Positions 29,739 to 43,092 of a stretch of 64,000 bases of DNA are shown in pieces. Under the pieces are notes generated by a model. That model was not told the DNA's origin, ran no database searches, and worked only from the letters and a program-made list of their open reading frames with translations. The stretch's first letter is position 1; each line of letters begins with the position of its first letter. The stretch is from the NCBI RefSeq assembly GCF_010015445.1, contig NC_053126.1, positions 13,360,669-13,424,668 on the forward strand. Reading direction: 5' to 3'. Source of the DNA: Perca fluviatilis. Lineage: Eukaryota > Chordata > Actinopteri > Perciformes > Percidae. Made by a program: the position numbers and the translations under genes.

Positions 29739-29741
<3 letters not shown>

Positions 29742-30827
29742 AGAGAGAGAGAGACAGGGAGAGAGAGAGCGGTTGATAGGAGGATGTGAGGAGAAATGAG
29801 GATGTGTTACAGGGCGGAGAACAAACACCAAATACTTTGACAGGATCTCGATTGTAAATATACGCCTCATCAGAATCTTTGATGTTTAAAATCATAGGAT
29901 TACTGTATTCTGCTACAGAGAATAGCTGAATCATTTTTCAGGCAAAGTACCGGTAATACAATAGAGTTAGCTCAGGTAACTTGTGGGTATATATCATATG
30001 AATGTCCTCCTTCTTTGCTCTTATCATGTCTATAAACAACTATTGGAGCTGAATTAAAAAAAGGGGATAAAAATACATCTCCCTACGACTCCCACATTCA
30101 GCTCAATCCCAGAATACATTGCAGGTTCCCTGCTTCCCTCTTTTCAGACTGCTGTGTGCATTCAGTGTGACAAGGCTGTTTTACAGGCCTACCTGATGAT
30201 CCAACACACACCACCTGCTGATGCAGCCATGATGTCAGCCTCAAAACATCACAAACATGTCCAACCCTGCAGTCTCTCCCATTCTTTCCTCTCCCTTTCT
30301 CTCCTTTCCCCTTCTCGCATTCGCTCAGCATAGAGATTAGGCTACTATATGCTATTGATTAACTTGACTTTAAAACACACTTTTTTCCTCTGCTCATTTT
30401 AACTGCTTGTCCTCATGCTGTCCGTCTAGAACACACGTCAGCACTAGCATTTTCACACTTTCCTAATGCCCTCTGCAGCCGATGTTTGTTGCCCCAGGAC
30501 AGGAAAAAGCGAGCTCTTCCTCCACTTAGAGAGAAAAGGGGTCAGGCTGAATCAGGCGCTGACAGGACTAAGCCTCTACCTCTCTGATGTGTCTACAGGC
30601 GATGTGTCACTGGAATGAGGGAAAGAGACAGAGAGAAAGAGAGAGACACATCGAGAGGAAGACATATTCTCTTCCTCACCCGGCGTGAAAAGAGGGAGAG
30701 TAAGAAAAGAGCATTTTAACTGAATGCACAAAAAAATATTATACACAGACAAAATAACCCTGTACATTGTGTACATGTGCTGAGAGTTGGGCTTCTCTCT
30801 TTCTCCCTCGCTCTCGCTCTCTCACTT

Positions 30828-30828
<1 letters not shown>

Positions 30829-30867
<39 letters not shown>

Positions 30868-30939
30868 ACATAACCTGACACGTCGCTAAACATTACAAGA
30901 CATGCCGCTGTCCCGCGGGCATGTCTTTTCCTCTCCTCC
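30829..30939. repeat. Left arm of long inverted repeat, with (CA)n outside
   Basis: 69 bases (30871-30939) recur in reverse complement at 31430-31498 with two mismatches. A CT/CA run (30829-30870) precedes it. The arm itself contains a perfect 10-bp hairpin AAGACATGCC/GGCATGTCTT (30897-30906 and 30918-30927). Confidence 0.9.
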
Positions 30940-31252
30940 GCCCTCCCCTCCCACACTGCCACCTCACAGAAGACAAGCGCTAGAACAAGATAAGCATTTG
31001 AGAAGCAGATCGGGAGACCAATTGTCTTTTGTTGGGGTTTAAACCTGAGAGGTGTTTACACAACACAGCACATTATGCATACAGGCTCAAACACATAGGT
31101 ATATACGTACGCTGAAATTGAGACTGAGAGCAAACTCTGAAAATGCCCCAGGGCCTGAGGAAGAGGGAGGGGAGGATAAGTGGATAACTAAATGGAGAAA
31201 AGTAAAGGACGGGGTATCCACTGTAGAAATGCTTAAGGCTAAAACTGTACAC

Positions 31253-31256
<4 letters not shown>

Positions 31257-31333
<77 letters not shown>
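31257..31333. repeat. (TG)n microsatellite, 77 bp
   Basis: A pure TG run. It is directly followed by the 94-bp segment duplicated at 38898-38992. Confidence 0.97.
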
Positions 31334-31335
<2 letters not shown>

Positions 31336-31426
31336 CTCATGATAATTAATCCCTGTCATCCTTTGTAGTGATGGTGGTATTTGTGTGCCTGGTTATACAC
31401 GTGTATGTAGAGTCTGGCTGCTTCAC
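31333..31426 (+). repeat. 94-bp segment, copy 1 of a direct duplication
   Basis: From TTTCTCATGATAAT to GGCTGCTTCAC this segment matches 38898-38992 with one base change and one one-base gap. Both copies follow a GT run. Confidence 0.92.
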
Positions 31427-31429
31427 CCT

Positions 31430-31496
31430 GGAGGAGAGGAAAAGACATGCCTGCGGGACGGCGGCATGTCTTGTAATGTTTAGCGACGTGTCAGGT

Positions 31497-31498
<2 letters not shown>
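31430..31498. repeat. Right arm of long inverted repeat
   Basis: Reverse complement of 30871-30939 with 67 of 69 bases identical. It begins three bases after copy 1 of the direct duplication and runs straight into a (TG)n run. Confidence 0.92.

Positions 31499-31581
<83 letters not shown>
31499..31581. repeat. (TG)n microsatellite, 83 bp
   Basis: A pure TG run, mirror of the (CA)n outside the left arm of the inverted repeat. Confidence 0.97.
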
Positions 31582-31584
<3 letters not shown>

Positions 31585-33230
31585 CCCCACCAACTAGTGC
31601 TGTGGGCAGCGTGTCAATAGGTGCACTAGGTGCATGGAGGAGAGAGAAATAGTTGACATTCAATAGCTGACATCTGACTGATGTAAGGCCTCCCCTGCTG
31701 TAAACAGACAGCTTCATCAGACACACATCCTGCAGACCTGGACAGTGTTGAGCAACCAACTAGCACCTTGTGTATAATGTGCTAACACCATGAATGTGCT
31801 AGTGTAAGCAGCAACTTGCTAACTGGAAACGTCATTTAACTGTAACAACGACGTATAGCAACTCACTGAATACAATGTGAACCACGATGTTCTCACTCAG
31901 AACTGACAGTGCTAGTTTCATCCATGATTCTTAGGGAAAGCATATTTGTGGGACGCTGAAACTACTTCATCACCTCAATGGCTGACTTTTAGTAATAGAT
32001 TTAAGATTTAAACAAACTCACAGAAGTGAGGTCTTAAGCTTTTTCCTACATAAATCCGGAATTAAGTCATTTTATTACCACAGCAAGTTTAGAGAGGCTC
32101 ATCCAAACAAGTGAGACTTATTGAAAATCTTATTAAGCAAGAAGGTAGACTTTTGTGGCATGTCATCACACTATCACAGCACAGAAGACAAAACAGAACA
32201 CAAAGATAGAACAACGCTACTTCCTGTGGCTTTGTACACACTGAATCCATATACATGTGGGAGGCTAAACTGTTTTTGTAAAGCAAAAATGACAGAAAAG
32301 ATATTGAAATCAATAAAAGATGTGGAGCAGATTGGTCAGTCCATTAGTTGCAAATAAAACAAAACAGACATGCAGTGACTTTTTTTTACCTTTTTAACAT
32401 CAATGAAGTGTTGCTTTTTTCCTGAATCTGTTTTAGAAAAAAGAATGTTACGGACGTATGTGTGTCTGTTTTACTCCTTAATTTATCACCCTTTCTCTCA
32501 TTCACATTAAATTTGTTCTTCTTTCTGCTGTTAAGGTTTCTTGCAAGTTGTTGATGAACATTACAAAGAAATTAGGAGTGCTTGGGAATTTAGCATTGTA
32601 TTGAAATAGCAATTTAAATACAATCAATCATGCAGCCCAAAAACTGAGAGCCCACTTGACAGTTGAGTCACTGTATGTACTGTACTGTAGAAAACCAGAG
32701 AAAAGCATTAGTCTAATCACCTGAAAGGCCACATTGCTCTATGATGGCCTAAATTATATAACACAAGCTCTCTGAGACATCACACATTCAATCTTCTCAA
32801 GCATGGAAATGGGCTGAGCACCTCTAATCTAAATAAAACTCAACCAGAGTGACACCCACAAACCAATGAGGAGGTCATGGGAGAATTAACACACTATAAC
32901 AAGACTGTTGTCCGTGCCTGTACACTGGAACCTATCACAGTAGCATAGACAAAGCAGATGGGATGTATACAATAGGAGGCCATGGGCCAAGCCAGGCTAT
33001 TCTGCAGGGCGCTGGGCTGCTCTGGTCAGTGTGTGGGTTGTGCTTTAGGCCAGGCTGAGCTATTAAGGCACTGAAGGGTTGCAGGAACATCATGTCCTCA
33101 CAGCAGGGGAAAACACTGGCTAGGAAGTCACTGTCATGCACAATTGCACATTTACCCTACATATTCATTCACATGAAATGAAACGTGGCGCTGTCCACGA
33201 TCACAAACGCCCTGAGTCACTCCTGACCAA

Positions 33231-33366
<136 letters not shown>

Positions 33367-33492
33367 TCAGCTTAAAAGTGTTAACAGTGATTTTTAATAG
33401 GCTTGCTCTTTTTACTGCACTTGTTCCTCTTGACTTTCATTCTCTCAGAAGTTAAAGCATGTTTTGAGGACCACTTTGTTAGGAGAGAACAA

Positions 33493-33520
33493 GGTGAGAT
33501 TGAGGTGGTGAGATTGAGGT
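33493..33520. repeat. 14-bp tandem duplication
   Basis: GGTGAGATTGAGGT occurs twice in a row without mismatch. Confidence 0.95.
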
Positions 33521-33705
33521 GAATCTCCCACTGTCGACATTTGACCCAACTGCTGGTCAGATCTAAAACTGAGGCCAATTTCTCTCCTCTTTTCCAGACA
33601 GACACGCATATGCACTAAGCATGCACACATTCGCACACCAATTCTTTTAACCACTCATCTGCATCAGTCAGACAGCTTGCACATAGGGAAACACACCCAC
33701 ACCAA

Positions 33706-33706
<1 letters not shown>

Positions 33707-33779
<73 letters not shown>
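33707..33779. repeat. (AC)n microsatellite, 73 bp
   Basis: A pure AC run, read as (UG)n in the PRKAR1B transcript. Confidence 0.97.
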
Positions 33780-33781
<2 letters not shown>

Positions 33782-36698
33782 GATGGTATAAGCAGCTGAA
33801 AAGGCAGGGATGAATCATAGCAAGCTGGAAAACTGTCCTACAGAGACTCTGGGGTACATTTTGAAGGGAATAAAACTTTCTTAACGGACTCCAGACACTA
33901 ACACTACTACATGACTCACTACTTTCTAAAGAGTTGGATGGAGAATTGGATGGAATGAATGATGTAGAAAAATGACAGGGGGCGGAAGAGGCAGCAGGGG
34001 ACAGGTTGGAACACAGCAGAGGGTATGAGAGAGGACTAAAGTTTCCAGCTATCTGTAGAGTTGTGTGTGTAACTGTGTGTATGTGCATACACATGTGCAC
34101 TTGTTACAGTAATGTGCATGTATGAGTGTGTTTATCTGCACTAGCTTGCAAGCATGCAGCCCGTACATGCATGTATAGATATGAACATCCTACTAATAAT
34201 ATGGTTGTGTGCGTGCCGTGTGGTTTGCATGGGCGTAAAGGTGAAGTTGTCTAAGCTAAGGGAAAGATGTAGTGCACTGGGGGAGGTGAGACTGCTGGCC
34301 TGTTAGTCGTCTGCGCGCTGGATGGTGGTGGGGATGGTCGAGGTTCAGTCAGGCCTGCAGCTCTCCTGTGGAGAGTGACCTCATCGCCTGGCCCCTGGCA
34401 TTGTGGCAGCAGCACAAAGCCATGCAGGGGACGGAGAGAGAAGACTACACATGACTGTGGGGGAGGGACTGGATGTGAGTGTGGATGTAGATGTGAATGA
34501 GCTTGCAGAAAGACAGGAAGAGAAAAAGTGAGAGAAAGCAGTGAATTCTGAAAAGGGGAAAAAGGGGACCACCACGCTCTCAGGAAGAACATGGATGAGA
34601 ACACACGGAGAGTCAGTGATCGAAGCAGTGAGACAGGAAACACAAACATGCACGCAAACAAATAGACTAAACAACTGACAAAAGAAACCTGCTAATTTGT
34701 TCGTGCTGTTATTGCATAGCCCGCCGTAAAATACAATCAAACACCCTTACTTGCCTTACACCTGAACACACAGAGAAACAGGGCCTCTCAATGATGGGAA
34801 AGGACCCACAAATAGCCACTGCAGGATACTTCCTCAATAGTAACTCCAAAATCACGAGAAAAAAACAAATTGTGGGAGAAGAAAGACAAACAGCCATCAA
34901 TTTAGTGCCACTACATCCTGTTTCCCCTGCACTATATGCTGCCAGGAAGGACCGTCTGCAGACAAGTGTCCAAGCATGTAGGCACAGAATAATTTTTTAC
35001 TTGTTTGTGTGTATATATTTGTTTCCAGTACAATGACTAGTGTGTCAGACTAGCAGAAGCAATGACTCAAGAGATTAATATTATCTGTGTGTGGCAAAAA
35101 CACCCCCTAGGGGCTGCTATATGGTAACAGCACACGTTTGAGTGCCACTGTATGCCTGTGGAAGTTGATGGAGATGTAAGTAGTGTGTGACAGTAACTGT
35201 GTATTTTGTAATTTGTCGTTTACCAAAACATATTTCTGCTTTTCTTTTCATTTTATAAACACGTGTCTGTGTTTCAAAAATGAACCCATTTACCGGAGCA
35301 CTGAGTTCAAGTTCCACATTAATATGGGGAGCCTGATTCAAATGAGTGAGCTATCCGATATGATCATGAAAGCTGTGCTCATCTGATATGGCTACACAGC
35401 ACACTATCTCACATTGCATCCTCTTTGTTGATTTTGTCCCTTCACACAGGCCTTAAATAAACTTCTGCTGGAACACGACACGAGGCAGATCTCTCTCGGG
35501 CAGTCTTTCACTTCGCCATTGTTTGTTTGTTCAAGTTTTCTGTCTCTCACTGATTTATTTATTATTGTTTTTACACCTCTTCAAGCACACAAACACACAC
35601 ACACACACAAAAACACACAGACAAAGAGTGCCAGTACACTAAAGATGTTCCCTGTCCATCGGCAGGGGCTATTGGGGAAGGTGCAGAGGTCAGGGTTGGG
35701 GGGGTCAGAGGTCAACTAATCGGTCACTTCATCAACTCATTACTCTGCTTGTTAATTAGAGGATTAAACCAGGCAGGATGAGGTAAGCACCACCTCTTCA
35801 CAACCTTTTCCCACATTGTATCCTTTGCCATAACATTTTAATTGCAAAATCTTGATTGTGATTCTTATGGAATGGTATAAAGTTCCTTTGATTCGAGTAT
35901 TTTTTGAGCTTCTGGTTCTCTTATCACATATCAAAGATAAAGTGCTGTATTGGCTTGATTTTACAATTGGGTCCTGACATGAAATGATTTAACAACTCCT
36001 GTTACCAGATGGCAATGCTATTTTAGAATATTGCAAACTCTGCCAAGGCAGCTCAAGGAATGGGATAAACAGGGTTTCCTCATGCCTGCCAGGCTATTTA
36101 TGTGGTTATACAGAGAGCAGGGCTTCTTGTGTCTGTGCTGTCCCCAGGAGAGTGTTTTGTAGTATAAGGGCATTAGACTAATGCATGTGGACAGGAGAAG
36201 ACAACTTGATGAGCAAACATGTGTGTCTATTTGTGTGTTTTGTTTGTGTCAAGGGAGAAAATAAATGCACCTCTGACAGATTTCCCAGAGGCCTCTTCCT
36301 CTGTAATTGATCTCTCTCTCTAATTGTGACCTCAAAGAACTGCTCCTGTGTCCTACCCTTCCTGCCTTCTCTCCATCATTGCACTCATACATTAACAACG
36401 TTGGGAGATCATCAAGGTCATTTATCCAAGTGTGGAGAAAAAATAACAAAAGCAGGCCAACATTAGCACATACAGTACACAGTCTACTGCTTTCAGAAGT
36501 CTCATTTCATATCACTTCAGTGGGAAGTAAGATAAGAAACAATATTACAGTTGGAACGGAAATAATGTGTGTTTAAACAGGCGATAGTACTATTGACAAT
36601 ATTAAAAGACTGATTCTCGATGGGCATTTACCGGGGAAGTGGCGGAGAGATAGGCTGGCAAATCTCATCTGAGGGTGCACCTGGACAAACAGGTGGTG

Positions 36699-37180
36699 TA
36701 AGTAAGTAAGTAAGTAAAATTTATTTATAAAGCGCTTTTCACAGATAAAATCACAAAGTGCTGTACAAAAGAATAGGTAACACAAACAATATAAAATGTA
36801 TATACATATGTAAAATTAAAGTGACACTAGTGAAAACCCATCAACCAAAAGCTTTCCTAAATAAACATGTTTTCAGATCCTTTTTAAAAGAGACAACAGA
36901 GTCTGGGCGGACGATGGACAGGGGCAAGGTTCCACAGTCTGGGAGCAACAGACTCAAAAGACAGGTCCCCCGAAGTCTTATAACGAGTCTTTGGGACTAA
37001 AAGCAGATTCTGGCCAGCGGACCGAAGGGTCCGGCCAGAGGAATACGGCTTCAAAAGGTCCAGAATGTACTGTGGGGCCTGACCGTTTAAGGCTCTGAAA
37101 GTCAGTACTAAAATCTTAAAATCAATTCTGAATTTTACAGGGAGCCAATGGAGAGCCGACAAGACTGGAGTGATATGAGA
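36699..37180 (-). mobile_element. L2-type LINE 3' end
   Basis: Minus-strand translation gives SHITPVLSALHWLPVKFRID, FKILVLTFRALNGQAPQYIL, RTLRSAGQNLLLVPKTRYK and ESVAPRLWN, the standard C-terminal reverse transcriptase motifs of fish L2 elements. Its 3' end shows the AAAGCGCTTT stem-like motif and a (TTAC)n tail (about 36699-36718 on plus as TAAG units). The 5' side is truncated. Less decayed than the copy at 16700. Confidence 0.88.
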
Positions 37181-38139
37181 CCTGCATGCACACGTACACA
37201 TTACATATACTGTACAAACACAAGCTTGTAAACTTGACATACATATACAAAATTGTGCAAAACAGTGTGACCTGATTCTTTCTGTTATCAACCCCGGCAC
37301 TTATCAAAACCTTTAATCTAAAAACTGTCTTCTAAGTGCTGTTAGTTAGCTGAAACCAAAACAGAATTATCAGAAATCCCGATGGTAAAATGAGATAATA
37401 GTTTCAGTCGATATGATAACAACTACAGTATGGTTACAGTATTGAGACAGGTGGTTGCAGGCTGATTTGGATGTGAGAAAAGCAAGCTTAGCACAATGTG
37501 AAATCAAACACCTGTTCCCAGCTTATCTTGTGTGTCTGTTTGTGTGGGCATATCATAATGAGGTCATTATGGCAGCTAATGGGAAGCAAATAGAGGGGTC
37601 CACCCAGTGGCCCACTGGGAGCCACACCATGGCAGAGATTCAGACGTCGGTTTAGAGACCAGCCAAAGAGATAAACAGAGGGAGTTGCTCTCCCCTGATG
37701 GAACAGCATATGTTCATTTCCTCACAGTTTGTATTCCTAACAAACCATGACCTTTTTGTTCAGCTAAACCAAATATTCCGAAATTTACACTGTTGCAATG
37801 CATGAACGCTTTACTGTACATACTATATGACTATTTGACCCAACAGGGTCAAAATTAAATGATTTATTAAAAATGTAATAACAATAACTTATAACAAAAA
37901 CTTATTTCACCAGTAAATTCCTGTTAAAAACAACCGGTGGATGGGAAAAGGGTATTTTACAATAACTTTGAATGCAGCACGAGGCTGGCGAGGCGAGTTT
38001 CAAGTGAACACAACATCTGTGTTGTTTTTCAGCAGCAGCAGACTGTTGTTGGAATCCTCTCCAGTGCAATTCAGACACACTTTTACACCGTTTAGCTGTC
38101 AGCATTTTAACCGTGTTTACTCCAGCTGCTAGCTAACGG

Positions 38140-38450
38140 TAGGCTAACGTTACCTGCTGTTGAGTGTAGTGTTTACTAGCGTCCCGTGCGGCGATGTTTC
38201 AGTTGCCTCTGGCTCTGACGTCCGTTTTCGGAGCATCAGAGAGAAGCGCAGGCATTTAAGTGGCACCTAAATAAGGCACCGAAATCTGCGTTGCTATTCA
38301 GTCTGGTAGATAACGGTCGTTAAGGCACGGATTCCCCGGGCCCTCGGACCCCCAAATAAAAACTCTTCGTATCTACACGATTCATGTGGATGACATTTTC
38401 TGTATGACATTTCCATTCAAAATGGCGATTTTCGCCGAAAAGCGACTAGT
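38140..38450. promoter_or_regulatory. CpG-dense block inside intron
   Basis: I count about 20 CpG dinucleotides in about 300 bp, in an intron that is otherwise CpG-poor. It contains TAACGTTA-like and GACGTCCG sequences. It may be a young repeat, an internal promoter or an enhancer; sequence alone does not decide. An internal promoter here would give a PRKAR1B product lacking the dimerisation domain. Confidence 0.35.
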
Positions 38451-38836
38451 TTGCAGGTATGTATCTGTGTGTCTTGAAGGATAAAACTGAAAAATATTAT
38501 TTTACAGTAAATACTGTGTGTACAAGAAAAGCAGGTGCTTTGATCTCTGTATTCCTTAAACCTCTTCAGCTCGCCAAGTGTTCGAAAAAAACACAATAAC
38601 AAAAACAGTGTGTAGTTGAAATCTCGAAGGCAGAAATGTGTTCAGGTTTCACTTCCAGGCAGCTGAGGATAGATGGACTACACACACACAAACACACACA
38701 CGGCTGGTGGAGCTCAGAAACTTTGAGGCCATAAAGTTTGACATATGGAATGGTGTGTTAATCAAAGACTCTCCGCTCCCAGCTGGAGCAGCATCACTGG
38801 GAACACAGTCTGACATGCATACTTGAGAATGTCCCT

Positions 38837-38891
38837 GTGTGTGTGCGTGTGTGTGTGTGCTGTGTGTGTGTGTGTGTGTGCGTGTGTGTGT
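38837..38891. repeat. Imperfect (GT)n microsatellite
   Basis: A GT run with C and CT interruptions, directly before copy 2 of the 94-bp duplication. Confidence 0.93.
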
Positions 38892-38897
38892 TGTTTG

Positions 38898-38992
38898 TTT
38901 CTCATGATAATGTAATCCCTGTCATCCTTTGTAGTGATGGTGGTATTTGTGTGCCTGGTTATACACGTGTATGTAGAGTGTGGCTGCTTCAC
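38898..38992 (+). repeat. 95-bp segment, copy 2 of a direct duplication
   Basis: Near-identical to 31333-31426, 7.5 kb away, same orientation. Sequence diverges right after GGCTGCTTCAC. Confidence 0.92.
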
Positions 38993-41900
38993 ACTTGTAC
39001 CAGTACAAAGGTTATGTACAATTGTTCTCCTAAACCTCTCCATAATTTAACCCTTTCAATCTCCATCCCAACTACTGCTTATATAGTTTATAGGAATGAT
39101 TTGCTTGATTACCTCAGAGAAAGCTGACTGTTGAGAGGGATGAAAGAGAGCAAAGAGTAGGGGTACAAATAGCAGAAAGAGAGGTTTCTTTTGCTTTTTG
39201 TGTCTCTTGCTTCCTTTTTTATTTGCAGCTTTCCTTCTCTGTCCCTCACATTTACCTGAGCTCAGGTGGAACAGCACTTAAGTAGAAAAAAGAGGTAATC
39301 TGAGTGTTAAGTTTGTAGGGAAACCACAAGCCTTCACCACTGAATGCCCTCTATATTCTCTGTTTTCATTCTCTCTCTCTCTAGAAATCACGAAAACACA
39401 CATACTGTAAACCCTGACATCTTTACATTGCTGACAATGGAAGCTGAGGAAGTAAACATTTACAAAACAGGATATGATCAAAGCGCAGAACACTAGCTGG
39501 CTCTGTCTTAGTTTAAAGAATATCCTGCTTGTCCTAAGATGCCCTCCTGGATCATTTCTCTCCAGCCTGTAATTTTACACTCAGTCATCTCAGCCCCAAC
39601 AAAAGACTGATAGGGCAGCTTCACTGCTGAAAGATTTTCTCTGGAAAGACATGTATGCAAGTATGCTGTATATTTACATGCAAAAAAGTGGTTGATCTGT
39701 CTAATTTACGCAGATCTATTTTGACAGGGGATGACATGGGATAGCTCTATTCTCTCCAGAGCTGTCTCTAAAGCAATAAACTAAACTAACAAGGAAATTA
39801 TTGGAACTCAATTTTCAGCTGTGTGCATTATGGACAAGAAAAATTGTACATCTGACTCCATTGTGGTCCAAGTGTTCAAGACAGGAACAAATCATGATCC
39901 ATATAGAAAACCACAGATTTTGATTGGTATCCATTAGAGTGTGAGATTGGATTGTGTTGTAAAATTAAACTGCACACAGATGTGCCAAACCACAGCACAA
40001 CATACGACTGCTGCAGAAGCAAAAACTACTTAAACAAGAAAAAGAGAACTTGAAAATAGAAAGAAGAAGAGACAGCCGTGTCAACTAGTGTGTGTTATTA
40101 ATCTCAGTAAAACAAAATGTATTGCTTACAGAATCAGTGCAGTCATCCTGGATTCCTAGAAAGGCAAATAATTAACTTAAGACAGAGGATAAGACAACAA
40201 GGAAAAAGAGAGAGCTACAAAGAAAAAAGTGATAAAAGGAATAAGAGAGCAGAGTAACAAAGAGGGCTTCATTGTCTAATTACTGAAGGGGATGATAGCA
40301 TAATACTGTATAGTACTAATAGGGTAACAAATCGTGTGGTGTTCAGTTTACATAACTGCTGAGTGACTAATCACACAAGATGGTGCCTTAAAACACAGAC
40401 AGCTATTGGCCCATGTACTTGTTTCTCTTTCTGTGGCACACACAGTCCTAAAAAAGTATAGCCATTTTGTGAATGTTTCAAACCACTTATCGAACTTTGT
40501 AAAAAATATATTTTCCAATGCCAACCAGCAGTCAAGGAAAATAGTCAGACGTTTATGCATGTAACCATCTGTCATCCAGTGATTTATGCATTCCCCTGAT
40601 GTCAAGCACAGGCCCATACCAGGAGCAATAGTCAACTGTCACTACCTTCTCAGCCAATGAGACCACATGTGCAAGAACATCTGACAACCCAAACGGCCAG
40701 CTTTTTGCAGAACGAGGGAGGAGTGAGAAACAGAAAGGGAGGGAGAGACAGAGAGAGAGGACTGTGCAGTCAGACTCCATCTGCTAATGTACGTCAGTCC
40801 TGGACAGTTCTGGCACATCTAAAGAAGCCAATGTACTTCACACCAGGACTTCATCAATGCCACAACAGAAGGCATCAACATGCAAAAATGATTACTCTGT
40901 AGCTGGGATTGGCTCCATTTTCTGTTTTGTTGCCTGTAGTAACAGGAATCTACTATAGTAGATTACCGATATTCTACATCATTTAGGATGAGCTGAAGTC
41001 AGATATGCACCTTCTCAGGCAAAGTTTGTGCCGAACTTTACCAATGAGAGCATGTAGCGTACTCTATAGCAACTAAGCCGTGTGCAAAGGCCTGCTGGTT
41101 GCTGTATGCAGTTTTTCATTAATGCTGGAGTACCACATTGGCCGTACATCAATACACTTCTGTTGGTAGGGGCTTCAGGCGCGACAACCACAACATTACC
41201 GCAATGTGACCAAGCCACCAGCCAGCCGTCCAGCATCATCAGCTGGGAGTGAAGAGTGAGGAAGAACAGAAGAGAGTGAGTGAGACTGTAAAAGCGACAG
41301 AGAGAGAGAGACGAAGGCATAGCCAACTAACTGCCATGTCACTGTTCAATCTAGCAAATCAGACAAGGTTTTCACTAGCTAAGAGCCTTCAGGGCTGCTA
41401 TGACACAACAAGGAATTCCTGTATGCACAGCATTAATGGATGATGCTAGCTGTGTGTAGCGAGACGGCAAACATGACAGCCAGTCGAATAAATTCTACAT
41501 CATGCATGGTTTCATGGGCCGGCGACGACGCCATTACATAGCTTGGCATGCCAAGAGGCCTTGAGTACATTAAGACCTGATGGTTTATGGTTCACTGCCA
41601 CATATTTTTGTGGTGTAACTCTAATCTGCCACATCAGCCACCCAAGTACATGGTTTTTCAGACTGTCCGGATCTATCACATGTTGCACTCTGCTCGAGGC
41701 TGCTTCAGAAGCACTGACGTGCAATCAGAGGCCTGCGTGCCTGTGCCAAGGAAGCACGGTAAATTGTCAGCTGACGAAAGACTGGAAAGAGTGTGTTTTG
41801 GGTTTGGCCCGTGGAGGCTTTAGCCAACAGGAAAGCTCCGGTGTTTTCCTCTCCATGGGGCATAATGGATTCTCCCCGCCAATGAAACACTATTCCGGCT

Positions 41901-42540
41901 GGCGGACAGGACCGCCAGCCACCTGAGAGCCTTTCCCACAACACCCCCTCCCATGTCAGAGCCAGAGCCAGCCATCACTGGAGATCTGGGACAGATGGAA
42001 GGATGGAGCAAGGACGGTTGAAGAGAGGAGGAATGTGAAAGAACAATGAATAGGAGCAGATGGTATGAAAAAGGGAGGGATAGAGGGAAATTGGCATCCC
42101 TCTCTCCCTCTGAGGCGACTATGAAGAATTGTTGATTTCTGAGCAATGTATCTGAGCACCACCACCCATATCTGAATCCACAACACGATACTGACATACA
42201 GACAGGTTACTATAACAACCAACAACAAAACGCAAAGCAACACACACAGACACATGCAGTTGCCCCCTTACCCACCCTTCGCTGCATACCCCTCCTCTTC
42301 TGCTACATCTGTCCTTGTTCACCCCTCCATGTCCTCGCAGACTTGAGATGCTCCCAAAGCAGGCAACACTGGCACACAGTGGCCATGAGGGCAATAAACT
42401 CTGGAACAATGGCCTGTTCATGATTTTATCAGCTTACACACATTCACTCATATTCCACACACACATTCGGTTTGCTGGCATCACACTGGATGTTGTGCAA
42501 ACCTATTAAAGAAGTCAGTGGGGCGACAAACGTTTGGTAC

Positions 42541-42632
42541 CTTCTCTCATTATCGTCCAGGTGAGCAAACAGCACATTCTTGGAGATGGCCTTGGCCAAG
42601 GCGGTCATGGTCTTGTAGTCCTTTGGGATAAC
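42541..42632 (-). CDS. prkar1b: PRKAR1B coding exon 3 (helical N-terminal part of cAMP domain A)
   Basis: The exon is 92 bp and codes residues 116-145 plus two bases of Ser146. The peptide runs [14 protein letters not shown] to FAHLDDNER. The acceptor is gtacacacag and the donor AAG|GTACCA, which is a poor match to the usual GTAAGT. It forms the N-terminal helical bundle (N3A motif region) of the first cyclic-nucleotide-binding domain, part of the surface that contacts the catalytic subunit. The exon ends with AG of the serine codon, completed by T at 20581, and this phase fits the next exon exactly. Nearly every residue matches vertebrate type I subunits, so the call is firm. Confidence 0.95.
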
Positions 42633-42938
42633 CTGTGTGTACAAAGCAGTAAAATCAACTACAGCAAAGTAGACTACAACACTATGCAGGTGGACACATG
42701 AAACAAACCAGCACAAACACATACTGTAAAAGGCCTGACTTCAAAAGCAGACTAAAATGAGTAATTAGAGAGCAGCATATTGGCAAACTCTGAAAGGAAT
42801 ATCCCACACGTGTGTCTGTGTATTTTTGGGAAAGCCCATCTGTTCAGGGATTACACTCAAAATGTCACACAGCCCTTAGAAATTCACGAGAGGCCTGAAC
42901 TCATTCATAAAACATGCATTTTCATGTCCCAGGTTCTG

Positions 42939-43092
<154 letters not shown>

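Noticed and set aside
41543..41926. 127-residue plus-strand frame and its minus-strand partners at 41.7-42.4 kb
   Set aside because: No recognisable motif, no splice or promoter context, and open frames exist on both strands, as expected in GC-richer intron.
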